A stretch of DNA of 64,000 nucleotides from Drosophila pseudoobscura (GCF_009870125.1 NC_046680.1:13659501-13723500); one strand, 5' to 3'; positions 1 to 13,262 are shown, numbered from the stretch's first letter. The notes: generated from the letters alone by a model not told the origin. Numbers and translations: made by a program.

Positions 1-1011
1 GTCGAGGCACAAACAGAGAGGGAGCGGGGGCACAGCCTTCGTCGTCCTTTGAGTCCTGTGAAATTGTTAATATTTCGATGGACTCCATAGAGAGTGGTGG
101 GGGGGGGGGGACATTGAAGGTTGTGTTCGTCCTTTGGCAGTTGTAGACTTTTCAATTTGATTGCTGAAAGGCGTTCAAGAAGAGCAGGTGATGACCTGCT
201 GACCCCCACTGACCCCTCTGAACCCCCCCGGACTAAAAGTAATTAAAGTATTTTCCCAGGTCGGAAAACAACGCTCTGAAAAGGGGCTGGCGATGGGGCT
301 GGGAGTGGCCCGCAGCTGCTGCAAATGATATTCAATTTGTTGGAAATGTTTTCCAGGCGGACGGGCGGGCATCAAAACAACAAAATGCTGAGTGAGGGGG
401 GAGGGGAGAGGCAACATAATATGCATAAAGTAGGAGATAGGACTAGTGGACGCTCTCCTTTCGAGCCTGTTGTTTTGCTGCTGTTTGGAGGCCAACTTTT
501 GCCGAGTCGGAGGAGCAAAAACTTTGCCCAACACTCGACATTTCTCTCTCCTTGTTCGTTTCAATTCCTTGGAGAAGGAATAGCCCAGTCCTGTCCAATG
601 AATGCAATTTGGTTAAGTGAGCCAAGCGGCCGAACGTCCGCCCACGTCCGAGGCCCCCAGGTTATCCGGGCGGCGGCTTACGGATGATAGATGATAGATG
701 GAACGGTGGAACGGTGGAAAAACGGCAAAAAACAAGAAGTGGAAATGGAAACAAAGTGGAGCTGGGATTAGTTTTGGCTAATTGAATCGTGCGTTGCAGC
801 GGGTCAATGGGTGGGAAGGGTGATAGTGCCATCTTCCAAGGGGGCGGGGGGGGGGCATCTACCTACCCCTGTCCCCTCCCCACTGGCCCCCCCCCTCGCT
901 CTCCTCTGTCTGTCCATCTGTCGTTTCTGTGAGTTCTCTAAGCCCCATCCAGGGAGGAGGAGGCTGGACGGAGGACTCTCTTTGCATTTGGACTTACATT
1001 TTTGATGGCTC

Positions 1012-1045
1012 CACACACACACACACACACACGCACACACACACA
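1012..1045. repeat. (CA)n microsatellite
   Basis: About 34 bp of alternating CA with a single CG interruption. Confidence 0.95.
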
Positions 1046-2886
1046 TGTCCTGTCGCTGCGTGTGTGGGCTAATCGTTTATTTACGAGCCATAGCCAAAGC
1101 CGGAAGAGCGGAAGAGCGTGTCTGGGCCATGTTGTTGGGGCTGCTCCGAGTCCTGCGAGTCCTGCGAGTCCTGGCAATTAATAAAACATGAACTCAATTA
1201 GTTTAAAAGGCTCACCGTGATCGAAGGGCATAAGCCAGTGACGGCTGACGGTACGATGGATTTCTGGTCGAGAAGAGCGGAAATTACAGCGCGAAACGTT
1301 GACAAATTGCAAAGAGAAAGCACAGAGAGAGAGAGAGAGAGGAGAGCGATAGAGGCGCCTAGGAAGTGGGTGAGAAAGGAGGTTTCCTTCAATTAAACCG
1401 TCGCCGCGACAGCCAGATCCTTTCTGGCTCCTGGCTCCTGGCTCCTGATTTCTGCTTCATTTTCCATTTCCTCTTTGACCGCCTTGCTGGGGCAATTAGA
1501 GACGCCAGGCAGACAGGACCTTGCGACCATTCGCTTGACAAAGGCTCTCAAAGAGGGGGACACAGGGGTGGGGCAGGGGAAATCCTTCAACATCGAAATT
1601 AATTTACTTCTTTACCAATTTTCTTTTTCAATTTCGTTTTCGTTTGGGTTTCCGCTCTGCTTTAGTCCTGTTTGTTTTTCCTTTTCCTTCCTTTTTCATT
1701 GCCTCCTGCCCCGTTTTGGCCTTCTGCAATTAGCCCAAAATTAAGTCCGAAATGCATTCGATTCGGGGGAAAGAGAGAGAGGGAGAGGGAGAGCCCGCTG
1801 CTGGGCAAAGTTTCTCTCGTGGCGGAGGCGGAGGCGGAGGGAAAGTTTCCTTCATTGAATTTTAAATTCATTTTAATTAAATTTGTAACTTTTTCGGTCG
1901 CGTTTTAATAGTCTGGCCTAATCGGAGAGAGGCTGCAGACGGATCCCGGGGAAAGTTTCCCGGCTCTGCTCAAAGGTATAATTTGATTGATGCGACCACG
2001 CCCATCAAAGGGAACGCCCATGGAACGCCTTCAGCCGGAAGCGTAAGTTTTAATTGCGCGGCCGGACAGAGGGCGGCTGTTAATCAGGACAACATATGAG
2101 CAGATTTTGAGGAGGCTCTTCACCGAGACGTTGCATAATTTATGGACCGGGGAGGTAGCTAGAAAACCGAGGAAAATCTACAATCAATAAAAGCAAAAAC
2201 CACAGCAGACGAAGAGCTCATGAAGGAGGCGAAGGGAGGGCGGAGCGGGGCAGAACGGAACCGGGTTAATAACGAACCACCTCTCCGTTAGACAAGAAGA
2301 AAATGGAACAGGAAATGCGCGTCCTGGTGCTGGCCAGGAAAGTAATTTTGCACGCAAGCCCAAGCCTGCCAGGGCAGGAGGGCGGGGGTGGGGTGAGCAC
2401 AACAGGAAGAGAGGGGGGTAGGTAATGGGAACGAGAACGAGAACGGAGTGCTGTGGGTGGTGCACGTCCTTCGCCTGCTTACTTTAGCCCGGGACTTGAA
2501 AGTTTTCCTCTCCTCAAATTGATTGCCAGGACAATGAACTCTGACTCGAGAGAGAGTAGGGTGGGGGGGGGGGGCTTTCTTCTATGCACTGATCGACGCT
2601 ATCGAAAGATGATTCGTTTTCCCATTTCGCCGAGATATTAGCTCCTCGAAACTCCCCTCCGCCCACTTTGGCTCCGACTTTTGGGGAAAACTTTCTGATT
2701 GCACTTTTTGGCGGATGGACAAAGTTTTCGTCCTTTGTTGTCGGTTGCAGGGCGTAGGGGGGGGCGGCGGCATAGAAGTGTGTGGTTTCAATGTAATTAA
2801 GTGCGACACTTAATGCCTATGCTGCCACGCCCACATCGCAGCTCTAATGTGGCCACAGAATAACTTTGTTCGCATGCAGGCCCGTC

Positions 2887-2912
2887 GGTCTGTCTGTCTG
2901 TCTGTCTGTCTG
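2887..2912. repeat. (GTCT)n tetranucleotide repeat
   Basis: About six uninterrupted units of the GTCT/CTGT type. The same tetramer recurs at 8444-8478. Confidence 0.9.
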
Positions 2913-3188
2913 CGGTGTCCAGAATCCTTTGTGTTTTTGTGCGGTGGAATCATCCTTCTGTCCCAAAAAAGTGTTATCCCTCACAATCCCCGATTACAGT
3001 CCCCGTCCCCGTCCCCGATCCCGACTTTGAAATGACATTTTTGCGTAGTTTTCCGCTCGTTTCTCTCTTTCATTTCTCCCTGTGTTCTCTGCGGATTGTT
3101 TTCATCCGTTTTGCATGGCCATTTTCCCACTAATTTTCCCAATTGTTTATAAACACGAGCACACACATATGTATGTATTGTATATCTG

Positions 3189-3189
<1 letters not shown>

Positions 3190-3228
<39 letters not shown>
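3190..3228. repeat. (CA)n microsatellite
   Basis: About 39 bp of CA dinucleotides with one CG near the 3' end. Confidence 0.95.
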
Positions 3229-3229
<1 letters not shown>

Positions 3230-3923
3230 ATCGAACACACGTATTCGAACACAGGCTTCCATGTTGTCGACGCTTTTTGCTGCATACTCTCGGGCGCACA
3301 ACTTTTTGCGGTTTCCCCCGCGCCCCCCTCCCCTTCCGAGCCACCCTTTGTTTTAACGTATATTGAAATTGAGGTTAGTTTTTGTTGATGCCTCGAGCAT
3401 CAGTGTTGCTGTTGCTGCCCGACCGATAAGACAATTTAAAGTTTTTAAGTGGTTTAAGTGCCACTCCCCGGAGGATGTTGTACGATGCCCGCTCTCCCCC
3501 CTCCCTCGCTTTGAATAATTCTGGCGGGGGGCGAGAGACTAACTTTACCGTTAATGATGATGATGAAGTGTTGATCCAAAGGGGGGGGGGGGGTGGAGGG
3601 CAATTCATGACACTCGCAATCGATTTGGGGCCAGGGGAGCGACAGCAGCAGCAGCGAGAAATGCGAGAAATTTGCCAATACAGCGACGCGAACAGAACAG
3701 AACAAACAGCCAACAAAACGGCAAGAATTTATCTCAACCGACTGTGCCTCTCTGTGATTCTGCCTCTCTGCCTCTCTGGCTGGTGCCTATGCTGCCTCCT
3801 CCAAAAATAAAATGCGCTCTGCGTAAACAAACAGTTGGTTGCCACTGCCTCTGTAGCCTGCCCTGCCCCTTGCCTTGGGTGGAATACCCCTGCATGTGGG
3901 AGGGTATAACAGATTTGTACAAA

Positions 3924-4661
3924 GCCATGGCCATCTTTCGTTTTATACCAGAGCCCCCTGCACGTACATTGTATGTTTCCGATCTCTTGTCTTTCCCTGA
4001 GCCGAAAACCTTTCGTTGCACCTTCGCTCGTTTGTTCTGCGCTTCGTGCTTTCGTTTGAGCACGATTGAACATGTCTGTCCCACGATTAACAGCTTTTGT
4101 TGTTGCGAGAGAAGCGAATAACTTTGCGAAGCTTTTCGCTTAAGGAAACTAACAAAGCCATGCCCAGCTTTCGTGTTCTATATACCTGCACGCATGTTTC
4201 CAAAGGTGTGTGTTTAAGAGAGACAGAAGCAGCCGATCTCTTATCTCTTCCTAAGCCGAAAACCTTTCTTCGCACCTTCGTCCGTGTTTTCTAGGCTTCG
4301 TGCTTTCGGTTGAGCCCGATTGAACATGTCTGTTTTACGATTAACCGCTTTTGTTGTTTCGAGAGAAGCGAATAACTTTGCAAAGCTTTTCGCTTAATTA
4401 AACAAACAAAGCCATGCCCAGCTTTCGTTTTCTACCTCCCTGCACGCATGTTTCAAAGGTGTGACTTTGAGAGAGAAAAAGAGAGAGAGAGAGAGGTGCA
4501 GCCGATCTCTTATCTTTCCCTGAGCCAAATTCATTTATTCGCACCTTCGCTCGTGTGTTCTGTGCTTCCTGCTTTCGGTTGATCCCGATTGTACATGTCT
4601 GTCCCTCGATCAACAGCTTTTGTTGTTGTTGTGAGAGAAGCGCAGAAGCTTTTCGCCTAAG
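3924..4661. repeat. Three-copy direct tandem repeat, unit about 233-254 bp
   Basis: Three head-to-tail copies start at about 3924, 4157 and 4411, each opening with GCCATG[G/C]CCA[T/G]CTTTCG. Each copy then carries, in order: a CTGCACG[T/C]A stretch, CCGATCTCTT[G/A]TCT, a GAGCC[G/A]AAA-like stretch, GCACCTTCG[C/T][T/C]CG, TGCTTTCG, ACATGTCTGT, a TTTTGTTGTT stretch and a terminal GCTTTTCGC. Copies 2 and 3 share more of the opening block with each other than with copy 1. No long open frame is conserved across the copies, so this is a noncoding tandem duplication, probably intronic. Confidence 0.9.
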
Positions 4662-5235
4662 CATCAGCACGCAGAAACAGAACCGAGCGTGTCTTTTTCG
4701 TCCACTTTACATTGTTGCTGGTTGTCTGTTTGCTATGCAAAAAGTGTTTTCATGATTGAGGGATGTGTAGAAAATGCCCTAGGATCCATGGATATTCTAG
4801 GGAATGTAAAGATTCGAGATGCCCCGAAGGCTGGCCTTCCTTTCTTGGGTTTTTGCTTGTGTTCTTTCCTCTTCAGAGCGAATTTGTGTTTATACTGCGA
4901 GAAAATATGTGGAAAGGTCGATGGCAGAGATGTGGCTGGTGGGGGGGTGCGCCGTGGCAGACACTTGATGAACAGCGCCAAATATCCAGCAGAAATAAAT
5001 AAGCAAAAAATACGAGCAAATCTTGTTTCAATAACGGATTATTATTCGATTTGGGCCCATCCGTGCCGCAACGAACCCGACTCCGATTCGGATCCAATTT
5101 GGGAAATATGCTCCACGCTCTCCTGCACCTCCCACACCTCCCACACCTCCCACTCCTCTGCTCCTTTGACGTGGTCCATGCTTTCGCTCGGCTTATTAGA
5201 TGAAAATATGGAAATGTTGCTAAAAACTAAAATTA

Positions 5236-5272
5236 CATTTTCGACCTCTTCCCGTTCCGTTTCAGGTAAGCA
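5236..5272 (+). promoter_or_regulatory. hppy: Candidate recursive splice site (ratchet point)
   Basis: A pyrimidine-rich tract (TTTTCGACCTCTTCCCGTTC from about 5239) runs into CCGTTTCAG|GTAAGC, with the junction at 5265/5266. This is a near-consensus 3' splice site joined directly to a 5' splice site with no exon between, the known arrangement of Drosophila ratchet points in long introns. It lies on the same strand as hppy and about 12.8 kb upstream of the exon at 18040. The assignment is inferred from sequence alone. It could also be the acceptor of an ordinary small exon (next entry). Confidence 0.55.
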
Positions 5273-5372
5273 TCCATGGACGTCCATCAGTATCGAATTT
5301 CGAACATCAAAGGTGGACTCCGGACCATCCCGTATCGCCGTAACTATTCGAATCCGCGTCCTGGCATCGCAG
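5266..5372 (+). other. hppy: Possible RS-exon or cryptic exon, 107 nt
   Basis: The segment after the 5265 acceptor ends at GCATCGCAG|GTGAGC, a good 5' splice site with intron starting at 5373. An acceptor-donor pair 107 nt apart is the geometry of the RS-exons described behind some recursive sites. No recognisable peptide is encoded, and 107 nt is not a multiple of three, so inclusion would change frame or it would lie in a 5'UTR. Its use in any transcript is unproven. Confidence 0.35.
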
Positions 5373-5872
5373 GTGAGCGACAAAGCCGGCGTTTAATTAC
5401 GCCTCTCAAAGGCGGCGGATGCGCAGCGTCCAAAAACTGTTTGAACAGCGATGGAAAATTGCATCGACCGGCCACGGATAAGGGGTTGTCCAGAGAAAAA
5501 AAGGGTGGCGGAGGGGGCGGGGGCGGGGGCGGTGGCGGAGATAGCAGCCGAGCAGCTTAATTAAATTGCAATTTTCCCGCCGGCGACAGCAACAGCAACG
5601 GCGACAGCGACAGCCACCTCGATGGCAAAGTCAGCAGGAAAATGGTAACTGAAAACTGAAAACTGAAAACTGGAAACGGACAATGGCAATGTCGGAGTCA
5701 ACAATAGTTCGGGGTCTCCATCCTGTGGGGCTGGGGCTGGGGATGGGACTGGGGCGGAGGGTGGCGTGTGGCGCTTGGGGCATAACACGACGCGACAGAA
5801 GAGTCGTGTGAAAATGCTGCAAACAACAAAAACAGCGGCACAACGGCAGGCAAAAAACTAAAAGTGGCCCAA

Positions 5873-5907
<35 letters not shown>

Positions 5908-5910
5908 GCA
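5873..5910. repeat. (CAA)n trinucleotide repeat
   Basis: About 12 CAA/ACA units, ending in AACAGCAACAG. Confidence 0.95.
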
Positions 5911-8301
5911 ACAGTAGTGGAAAAGCGTGAAAATTCATTATTTTCCCGAGGCTCTCGAAGTGGCAAAAACTGCAACTTTTGTTGCAACGCCAAAGGAGGC
6001 ATGAAAAATGCAAGCAATGTGCAACAGCGGCAAAAAAAAAAATCCAGGAAAATACTTCAAATGAGGCAAATGAAGCAAATGAAAAAAGGTGGCGAGTAGC
6101 CACCTCCGGGGAGGGGAAGGGCAGGGCAGGGAGGAGTCAGAATATATAATATTTTCCATCCTTCAACCTTCACCGTTCCCCCCTTGCCCGGCAACCGTCG
6201 TTCCGTGCCGTCCTCCACTCGAGAAGCGAAGAGAAATCCTCAACTCAATCTCAATCTCAATCATTTCTTGTCTGCAAACTAATTTCTCTCCCGTTTGCTT
6301 TGTTCTTTTCATTCATCTTTCTCTCCCTCTCTCTCTCTCTCTCTCGCTCTAGCTTATTCCCTTTGTCTCTCTCTCTGGGTCGGGTGGGGGGCTCTCGAGC
6401 TCGCACGCGTTTTATCGCTTCGTTCCGTGTGCCAAATCTGGAGGAGAAGCAGTGAAAATAATTAGAATATTGGCTCAATTGTTCGGAAAATGTGTGAGAG
6501 CAGAGCAGAGCCGAAGAGCAGGGCGTGCGCGTCGATAATCAGCATAAAAATCGATTGAAGCACTCGAGAGGCCAGTGGAAGAAGCCATTGATGGGGTCAT
6601 CAGTGGGAACGACGATGTCGATGATGGGGCTGATGTGGATATACATAGATGATTATGTGGCTATGGCTCTGTGGCTCTGGCATTGGAAGTGGAAGTGGAT
6701 GAACTGAATGATGTGCATTCCCTATATGGTATAATTGGGGCTTCATTTCTGCTGCCTGCTGTTCCTCCTCCTGGTGATCCAAATGAGACGCGCGTTTGGC
6801 TAATGTGGCAAGAAGAAATGTGAAATGTGGGGAAAATAATGTGAAGGATTTTCATTTCGCATGTTTTTCCCCGTTTTTCGCTTTGTGTGGGCGACGGATA
6901 CAAATCGCAGGGCCATAAATCAAGGGCAATTCCTTGGCCCCAACGGAACAGATAAGAGCCTTTATGAATGGATAAATGCCATACCCGAGCCTCCTGCCAG
7001 TGCGGGGGGCACTCCCCCCACCGTGGGGCTAATTGAATTGCCGCCTTCAGACGTCTAGAAAACCCACTTATCGGATGTGACAACATTTTGTGTGAGTGTG
7101 TCGAGCGGGGGCCGGGGTGGGGGTTTGGGGCCCAATCCTTTCTATAATTCATAACACCGCAGCTTCCTTTTGTGGGCGTCGTCGCCACGTTTGTGCCACG
7201 TCTGTGCCTCGGAGCGGTGCGAAAAACCAATAAAAATCGCACATAAATTGCGCCCAAGCATTGCCCCTCCTGCTCGGGCTCCTCCGTTCGTCCTGCTTGT
7301 CCTGGGCTCCTTGAGGCGCTGAGAAGACACAAGGAGACAAGGAGAATCGCTTGCTTGCGTGAGCTTTAAATATTATAGCATACTTTTCGGCGCCACAGTC
7401 GCTACTGCAGAGGCGTTCGTGCGCAAATCCTGGCTAAGGATAAGAGGGGGAGGCAAAGAGAAAGAAAGAGCAAAAGGCAAATGTCGGACCCGCCGGAGGG
7501 AGGGAGGCAGAGAGGGAGGAAGTGGCGGGCGAACAATGACTCGCAGCTACTCCAATATTTACGTAATAAAAAATTCAATTTAGCGAAAGTTTAAAAAAAA
7601 AAGAGATAGAGTTAGAGAGAGAGAGAAAGAAAGGAGCAAAATTGGCTTCGATGCGGATGCCGGATATGGAGTCGCGTCGCATGAGGCAGCTGCAGTGGCA
7701 GCTAATGCGGATGCCACTCCGCACCCCTGGAGCTCCTGCGCGGAGCACATCAATTTCGATCCCCTTCCAATAAATTCGATTTGCAAGTGCCGGGCAAACA
7801 GTCCCCCCTCGCCCCTCCCGTGGGTCCATCGATTACTCTCGGATAGTTTGTACCGCCGTCTGCCCTCCGGGGATTTGCGTGCGCCCTGCTCAATTTTCAG
7901 CTTGAAATGTAAAAACTAAAAACTACGCAAAATTCGAAACTGATTGCGCCCGAGGCGAATGACAAACACACGCGTGACGGACGCACAGACGAAGCACCGG
8001 AGCACTGGAGCAGCGGAGCACCTAAGCATATACGGGCCCGATATACGTATATAAGTGGGAGCTCTTTAAGTGTCGTGTATCTCACCAGTGAGATGCCACC
8101 AGTACAGTGCAATACAGTACAAGGATGGGTGTGTGTGTGTCCTGTCTTGTGTCCTGTCTTGTGTCGTCGTCTTGGCTTCCACTTTGACAGAGATTTTCCT
8201 GCTCTTTTTACTGCTGCTGGCAGCGAGAGGACGCAAGATCCTTGAGAGCTCGCACACACACATTCGCATGGCTTGCCGCTGGGCAGCCAAGAGTGATGAA
8301 C

Positions 8302-8359
8302 GAGGCAGAGGCTGAGGCAGAGGCTGAGGCTGAGGCAGAGGCAGCGGCAGAGGCTGAGT
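8302..8359. repeat. (GAGGCW)n hexamer repeat
   Basis: Roughly nine units alternating GAGGCA and GAGGCT, which give Glu/Ala-rich open frames by chance. Confidence 0.85.
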
Positions 8360-8443
8360 GCTCTCCCTTGAGGGTTCAGGGTCTTTCACTGGCCCCTCAC
8401 TCAGCCATTCATCCATTCATTCATTCAGTCAGTCGGTCTGTCA

Positions 8444-8478
<35 letters not shown>
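8444..8478. repeat. (GTCT)n tetranucleotide repeat
   Basis: About eight GTCT/TCTG units follow a CATT/CAGT-rich lead-in. Confidence 0.95.
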
Positions 8479-10924
8479 AGACGTTCCTGATGTTGGGCCA
8501 ATCCGTGTGTAAGACGCTCCGGTCCGTATACGTGTGCTTGGGACCAGACATTGCCCCACTCTTCTGGCCGCTTGTTGATAAGCCATTTATGATTACGGCA
8601 ATTGATTGGTGACTCCCCCGTCTGCATTCCTCGGCCGATTGATGATTACAACACGAACAAATTGAGCCGCCGCCGAACCTATCGCTTTCAGGGCCAATCA
8701 AATACAAGTAATAGATGTCTAGAGATGTATCTGAGAGATACATTTGCTGGATGCTGGCTGCTGGATGCGATGCCTTGTCGATTGGTCAGGCGGTAAATAA
8801 ATTAAATTTCCGCCACACTGTCATCAGGTGGCGATTGGGGGCGGGGGACCCAGGCGGAGTCCATGAATATTTCATTCGTTCCTTCGTTCCTCCGCCCTTT
8901 CTCCTCCCGTGGCCATTGGTCCTCGCTGGCTGTTTGCACTCTGCTTTATTAGCTGGAAATTTATGGGGTATTTTGTATTTCCCGTAGCGGCAATTGCATC
9001 GAAGTCACTTCCTTCTGCCCTTGCCCCACGACTGGCCCAACTGGCCACCGCCTGAGGCGGCATCTGCTGGAAATTGCTTATCAATTTATGCAACGGAGGT
9101 GATAAATTTGTGGGCCGCCGCCTCGGCATTGTATCTGCTTGCGGCACGGGATGGGGCCAGGAGGGGAGATTATGCAACCGCAGCTGCTGACCCAATTCGC
9201 ACTCCGCCCAGGATGGCATATGGCATATGGCATATGGGATTCCTCTAGACTATTTCTGTAGCTGACCGCAAACGCGGCGACTCTTTGGCCATTTTTAGCC
9301 TCTGTCCGCTGCTGCTCCCTGCTGCTCCCTGCTTCTGCTGTATTGTTGCCATTCCGCAGCTATTTTCAGGCAGACAGGCAGAGAGACACTTCTTGGATAC
9401 AGTGCCACAAATTCCTTTGCTCATCATCATCATCGTCGAGTCGTTCAATCGGAGTGGATGCTTCTGGTGAAACCAAGCGAGGGAGGAGTAGGAGACACGG
9501 CAGACAACACCTTGGATGGAAGCACAAGGCAGAGAAACCCAAGGAAATTGCCAGGAGAAATTATTTTAATGCCATCAACATCACGACAAAAGCACGCCAG
9601 AGCCAGAGCCAGAGCCAGGGACCAAGACAAAGCGGGGTTAAGTGTGGGGAGGCAAGGCGCAGCCTGGGGCATGACAAGTATTTTCATTAGTGTGGTGGCC
9701 CCCCCCCCCCCCGGGCCCCCCCGGCCAGGCATTTTACTTTCCGGGCTTTTGTTTGGTCCTGGAATCCCCGTGCGATTTGTAGTTTAATATGCATGGGAAA
9801 AGCATAATTTAATTTCCATGATTATCCGGCGGGATCGTGACCTCCACCGCTGCCATATGCCTGTCACAGCCTAAGCCTTCTCTCGGCACAGAGAGAGAAA
9901 ACGGAAAAGAGAGAACACCTTCTTCCACATCTTCCATCCGCACAGGCCACGCACATGTCTGGGTCTTAGTTTCGGTCTCAGAATCCGGTTTATCCCCGGA
10001 GTCTTTGGTGGTAATCCCTGCCATGCCCTGCCTTGGGATCCCTTTGGATTGTTGCGTGCGTGGCCAGGATTTGGTACTGGGCCCCAATTTCATTTGTCCC
10101 CGGCCTTTGGCTTTGCCTAATTTGCCGTCTAATTGGAGTTGGACGCTGGCAAATGGCCCGGAAAGGCTGAATCCGTCGTATCATGCAAGGCATGGATTCC
10201 CTAGCAGGGAATAGCATTTGAGGGCTTGGAACCTCTGGGAAACTTCTTGGGAATCGAACAGAAGAGGCTCTCGTTCGATCAGCCAAAAGATCTCTACGAG
10301 GACTGTGCCCCGCCTTGGGTTCAGTGAACGATTTTTATGGCCAGCTGAAAATTTCTTCCGCTAATCATCCGTTTTGTGTTTGCTCGACTTTTTATGGCTC
10401 GTACGGCACACAAATCTCTCGCGTTGAAAGGCGAATTTGTAATCGTACGAGTGCCGTGCCCCACGTGCCCCCAACACTGCTTCGAATCGAGGCACATGCA
10501 AAAATGAATCATACGCCCCGTTGTACCATCGAACCAGCTGCTCGTAAAGCAAGAGGGAAAGAGGGAGAGGGAGGGAGGTAGGTTTTTATGCGTCGCATTT
10601 CGCACTCCTCTTTCGCCCCCTTCTTTCGGCTGTTTCGTAGTCGCGACACGGAATCTCTGTAGCGGCGGACATCCGGCGGGACGTTGCCTAAAAGCCGGCA
10701 GCACTCAACCGAGGTAGGGGTGGGTGGGGCGGAGGTTGCGGTGGGGGCTGTCAAACTTTAATTCATGCAACAAAACAGAGCCACTTGAATCTCTTTTGAC
10801 TATCTTTTCCTCGCACCTCGGCCGTAAGCCCTCCTCCCCGGAGGCTGTAACACGAGGCAACTTCTTGTTTTGTCTCTCACTCGAGGTGCCAGTCCGAAGG
10901 AGCAGAGAGTTGACAAGAGGCAGG

Positions 10925-10971
10925 GGGCATGGGGCATGGGACATGCGGCATGGGGCATGGTGCATGTGGCA
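10925..10971. repeat. GGCATGG-type short tandem repeat
   Basis: Imperfect repeats of GGCATGG/GACATGC/GCATGTG, a few units long. Confidence 0.8.
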
Positions 10972-13194
10972 GGCACTCGACCAGAGCAAATTAGTTTAGC
11001 AGCTTGCAAAATGTGCGAGAACTTTATGTGACTGACTTAATGAGGTGCAGGTGAAGGGTTCTCTGTTCTCCCTGTGGCACACACGCCCAATACTGCCCCA
11101 GCCTCATGCATATATGCATCGGGTTGAAAGGTTACTGAACATCCTTTTGACTGAAGGAAAAGGAAAACACAAACACCACTCGAGTGATGGTCGACCCACT
11201 TTGTGGCCGCCTCTATGGCTCTCCTCTCCGGCGGAGTGTCCTCCACCGTTCCACCGTTTGATCCTCGCATTCTTATGGCCTCCTGACCAGAGCCTATAAG
11301 AGAGCGTCGCTCCTCGCTCGTCAAGGCTGCTCCTGCTGGCTCCCTCGCATGTGGTTGAAGGCCGAACCGAACTCCGGCATCGACTGGGCGCCACGCCCCA
11401 ATGTTGTCAATGCATAATGCTGTGCGAGTAAAGTAGCTCATGCATAAACCAGTTCGTTAAAAATTTTGTTGCTCCCCCCCGGCCCCCCCAGAGCCCAGGG
11501 AGGAGGAGCAGGAGGCGGTTACTAGGGCTATGATAAACTTTTACACTGATAACTAACGGCAGGTGCAAGTGGGCGTAAAAAGGCAAAAAGGTTTCCGCTC
11601 GCCCGCTCTCGCAATGGCCCTCGCTCCCGTCGAGCCGTAACCATAGCCGTAGACACACGAGTACGTGTTTTGCCTGTGTTATGGCAACTGCAATAGATAC
11701 AGGCACACACACACACACACACACATGCATACTGATGGATACTCGTCGGGGTAGAGGCCTTCCGCCCTGCCGCCATCTGTTGGATGTATATTCCATCCTC
11801 ACTGACCTTCACTGGAGAGGCGACCTCCTCGACCTGCTCGACCTGCTCGACCCCTGGTCCTGTTTTCGACCTGCTTCGGGAACTAATTTAAATTACAATT
11901 TGAATGTTATTGTATTTTCAATTAGCCTTTCGAGGGCTGCAGCTGCTGGATGGAGGCCTCGACGGAGGCTCTTAATATGTGAGGGAGAGTGCTCTATAAC
12001 TCGCTCTCTCATTGCTCTCTCCCCCTAGCCGGGCACTTATTGAAATTTATGAGCAGAGCTCTCGAAATGAAATTAAAGCACAAATTTTGAACCTGTTGAC
12101 CGACGGAAGCCAAGCCGGGCCACCGACACGCGTGCCATGTGTATGCGACGCCCACGCCAGCTCCAAGATGGGGCCATCGCCAGCTAATGGCGATGGGCAA
12201 TGGGCAATGGGCGATGGGCGATGAGGTCGTTGCGAATGATGTGCAGAAAACGTTGGAAATGAAAAGCAAATAGCAGAAGGCTATAGAGGGGTCAGGGGGG
12301 TACAAAGAAGCTAAATTCTACGCCTGTAATGGGACGGAGATTGGGGGAAAGGCGTTTCCATAAGCCAAAAGCAGCTTGTTTGAACACGAGAGTGTGAGAG
12401 AGAGAGAGAGAGAGGGAGAGACGAATGCTCTGTGACACATAAATACAGAACAAACTGTAAACGAGCTCTTGAGGTGCGGATACAGACGAGAAGCAGTGCA
12501 GGAGGAGAGGCGGAGAAGAAGCCATTAATAACTGTGAAACGGTTGAGGCAGCAACGGTTAATCAAGAGACAGTCGAAAAGTGGAGCACAGCATAGCCAGT
12601 GGCGTAGCGGGGGGGGTCGGCGGATGCAGGGGTTGGGGGCTGGGCGTTGGCCCACTGACCAGGACAACACTCCGAAGGACTCGACAGTTTCGAGCATAAT
12701 CCGCATGAATGTTCCGAGAGTCATTCGAGTCACATTTCGCTTATTTTCTCGCATGTCGAGCCATCGGAAAGCTCTCGCCATTAAAATATAAATTCCGAGC
12801 TTTACGTGACCCGCTGTCCGCTGTTCGCTGTCAGATGATCCTACCCCCTGCCCTCGCCTCCCCTCTCCCACTGGATCAGAGCTGCTAAGTGGAGAGCTGC
12901 GTCTGGCTTGGGTTGGGGGGTCGCATGCAAATCATAAACAATAATGGATCTAATAAGCGCGATGGTCGGTCTATGGAAACAAAGCGCAGGGCGGCAGAGT
13001 CCTCTTGTTAATGACCCTCCGAAGAGTTCAAAGCACTCGGGAGTCGTCTGTCTGTGTGCCTGCCTGAGCGAGAGGTTTAACTGGACATTTGCCTCATTTA
13101 CGCCGAAGCTTTGTGCATGCTCAGTCCTGTCCTGTTGTGCTTTATCTTTGTTGTCTACCTTAACGCAGCTCACTCCCGTCTTCCTGCTCTCTCG

Positions 13195-13262
13195 CGCTCG
13201 TTGCTCTCTCCCTGCCCACTCCCGCTCGTTGCTCTCTCCCTGCCCACTCCCGCTCGCTGCTC
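13195..13262. repeat. 28-bp tandem repeat, 2 full copies plus partial third
   Basis: Units beginning CGCTCGTTGCTCTCTCCCTG start at 13195 and 13223. A partial third unit beginning CGCTCG starts at 13251. The first two copies are identical, so the duplication is recent. Confidence 0.9.

Noticed and set aside
4689..5396. 235-codon open frame on + strand spanning the candidate ratchet point
   Set aside because: No recognisable motif, biased composition (Ser/Thr-rich), and it runs through the splice-site joint and simple repeats. It is better explained as intron.
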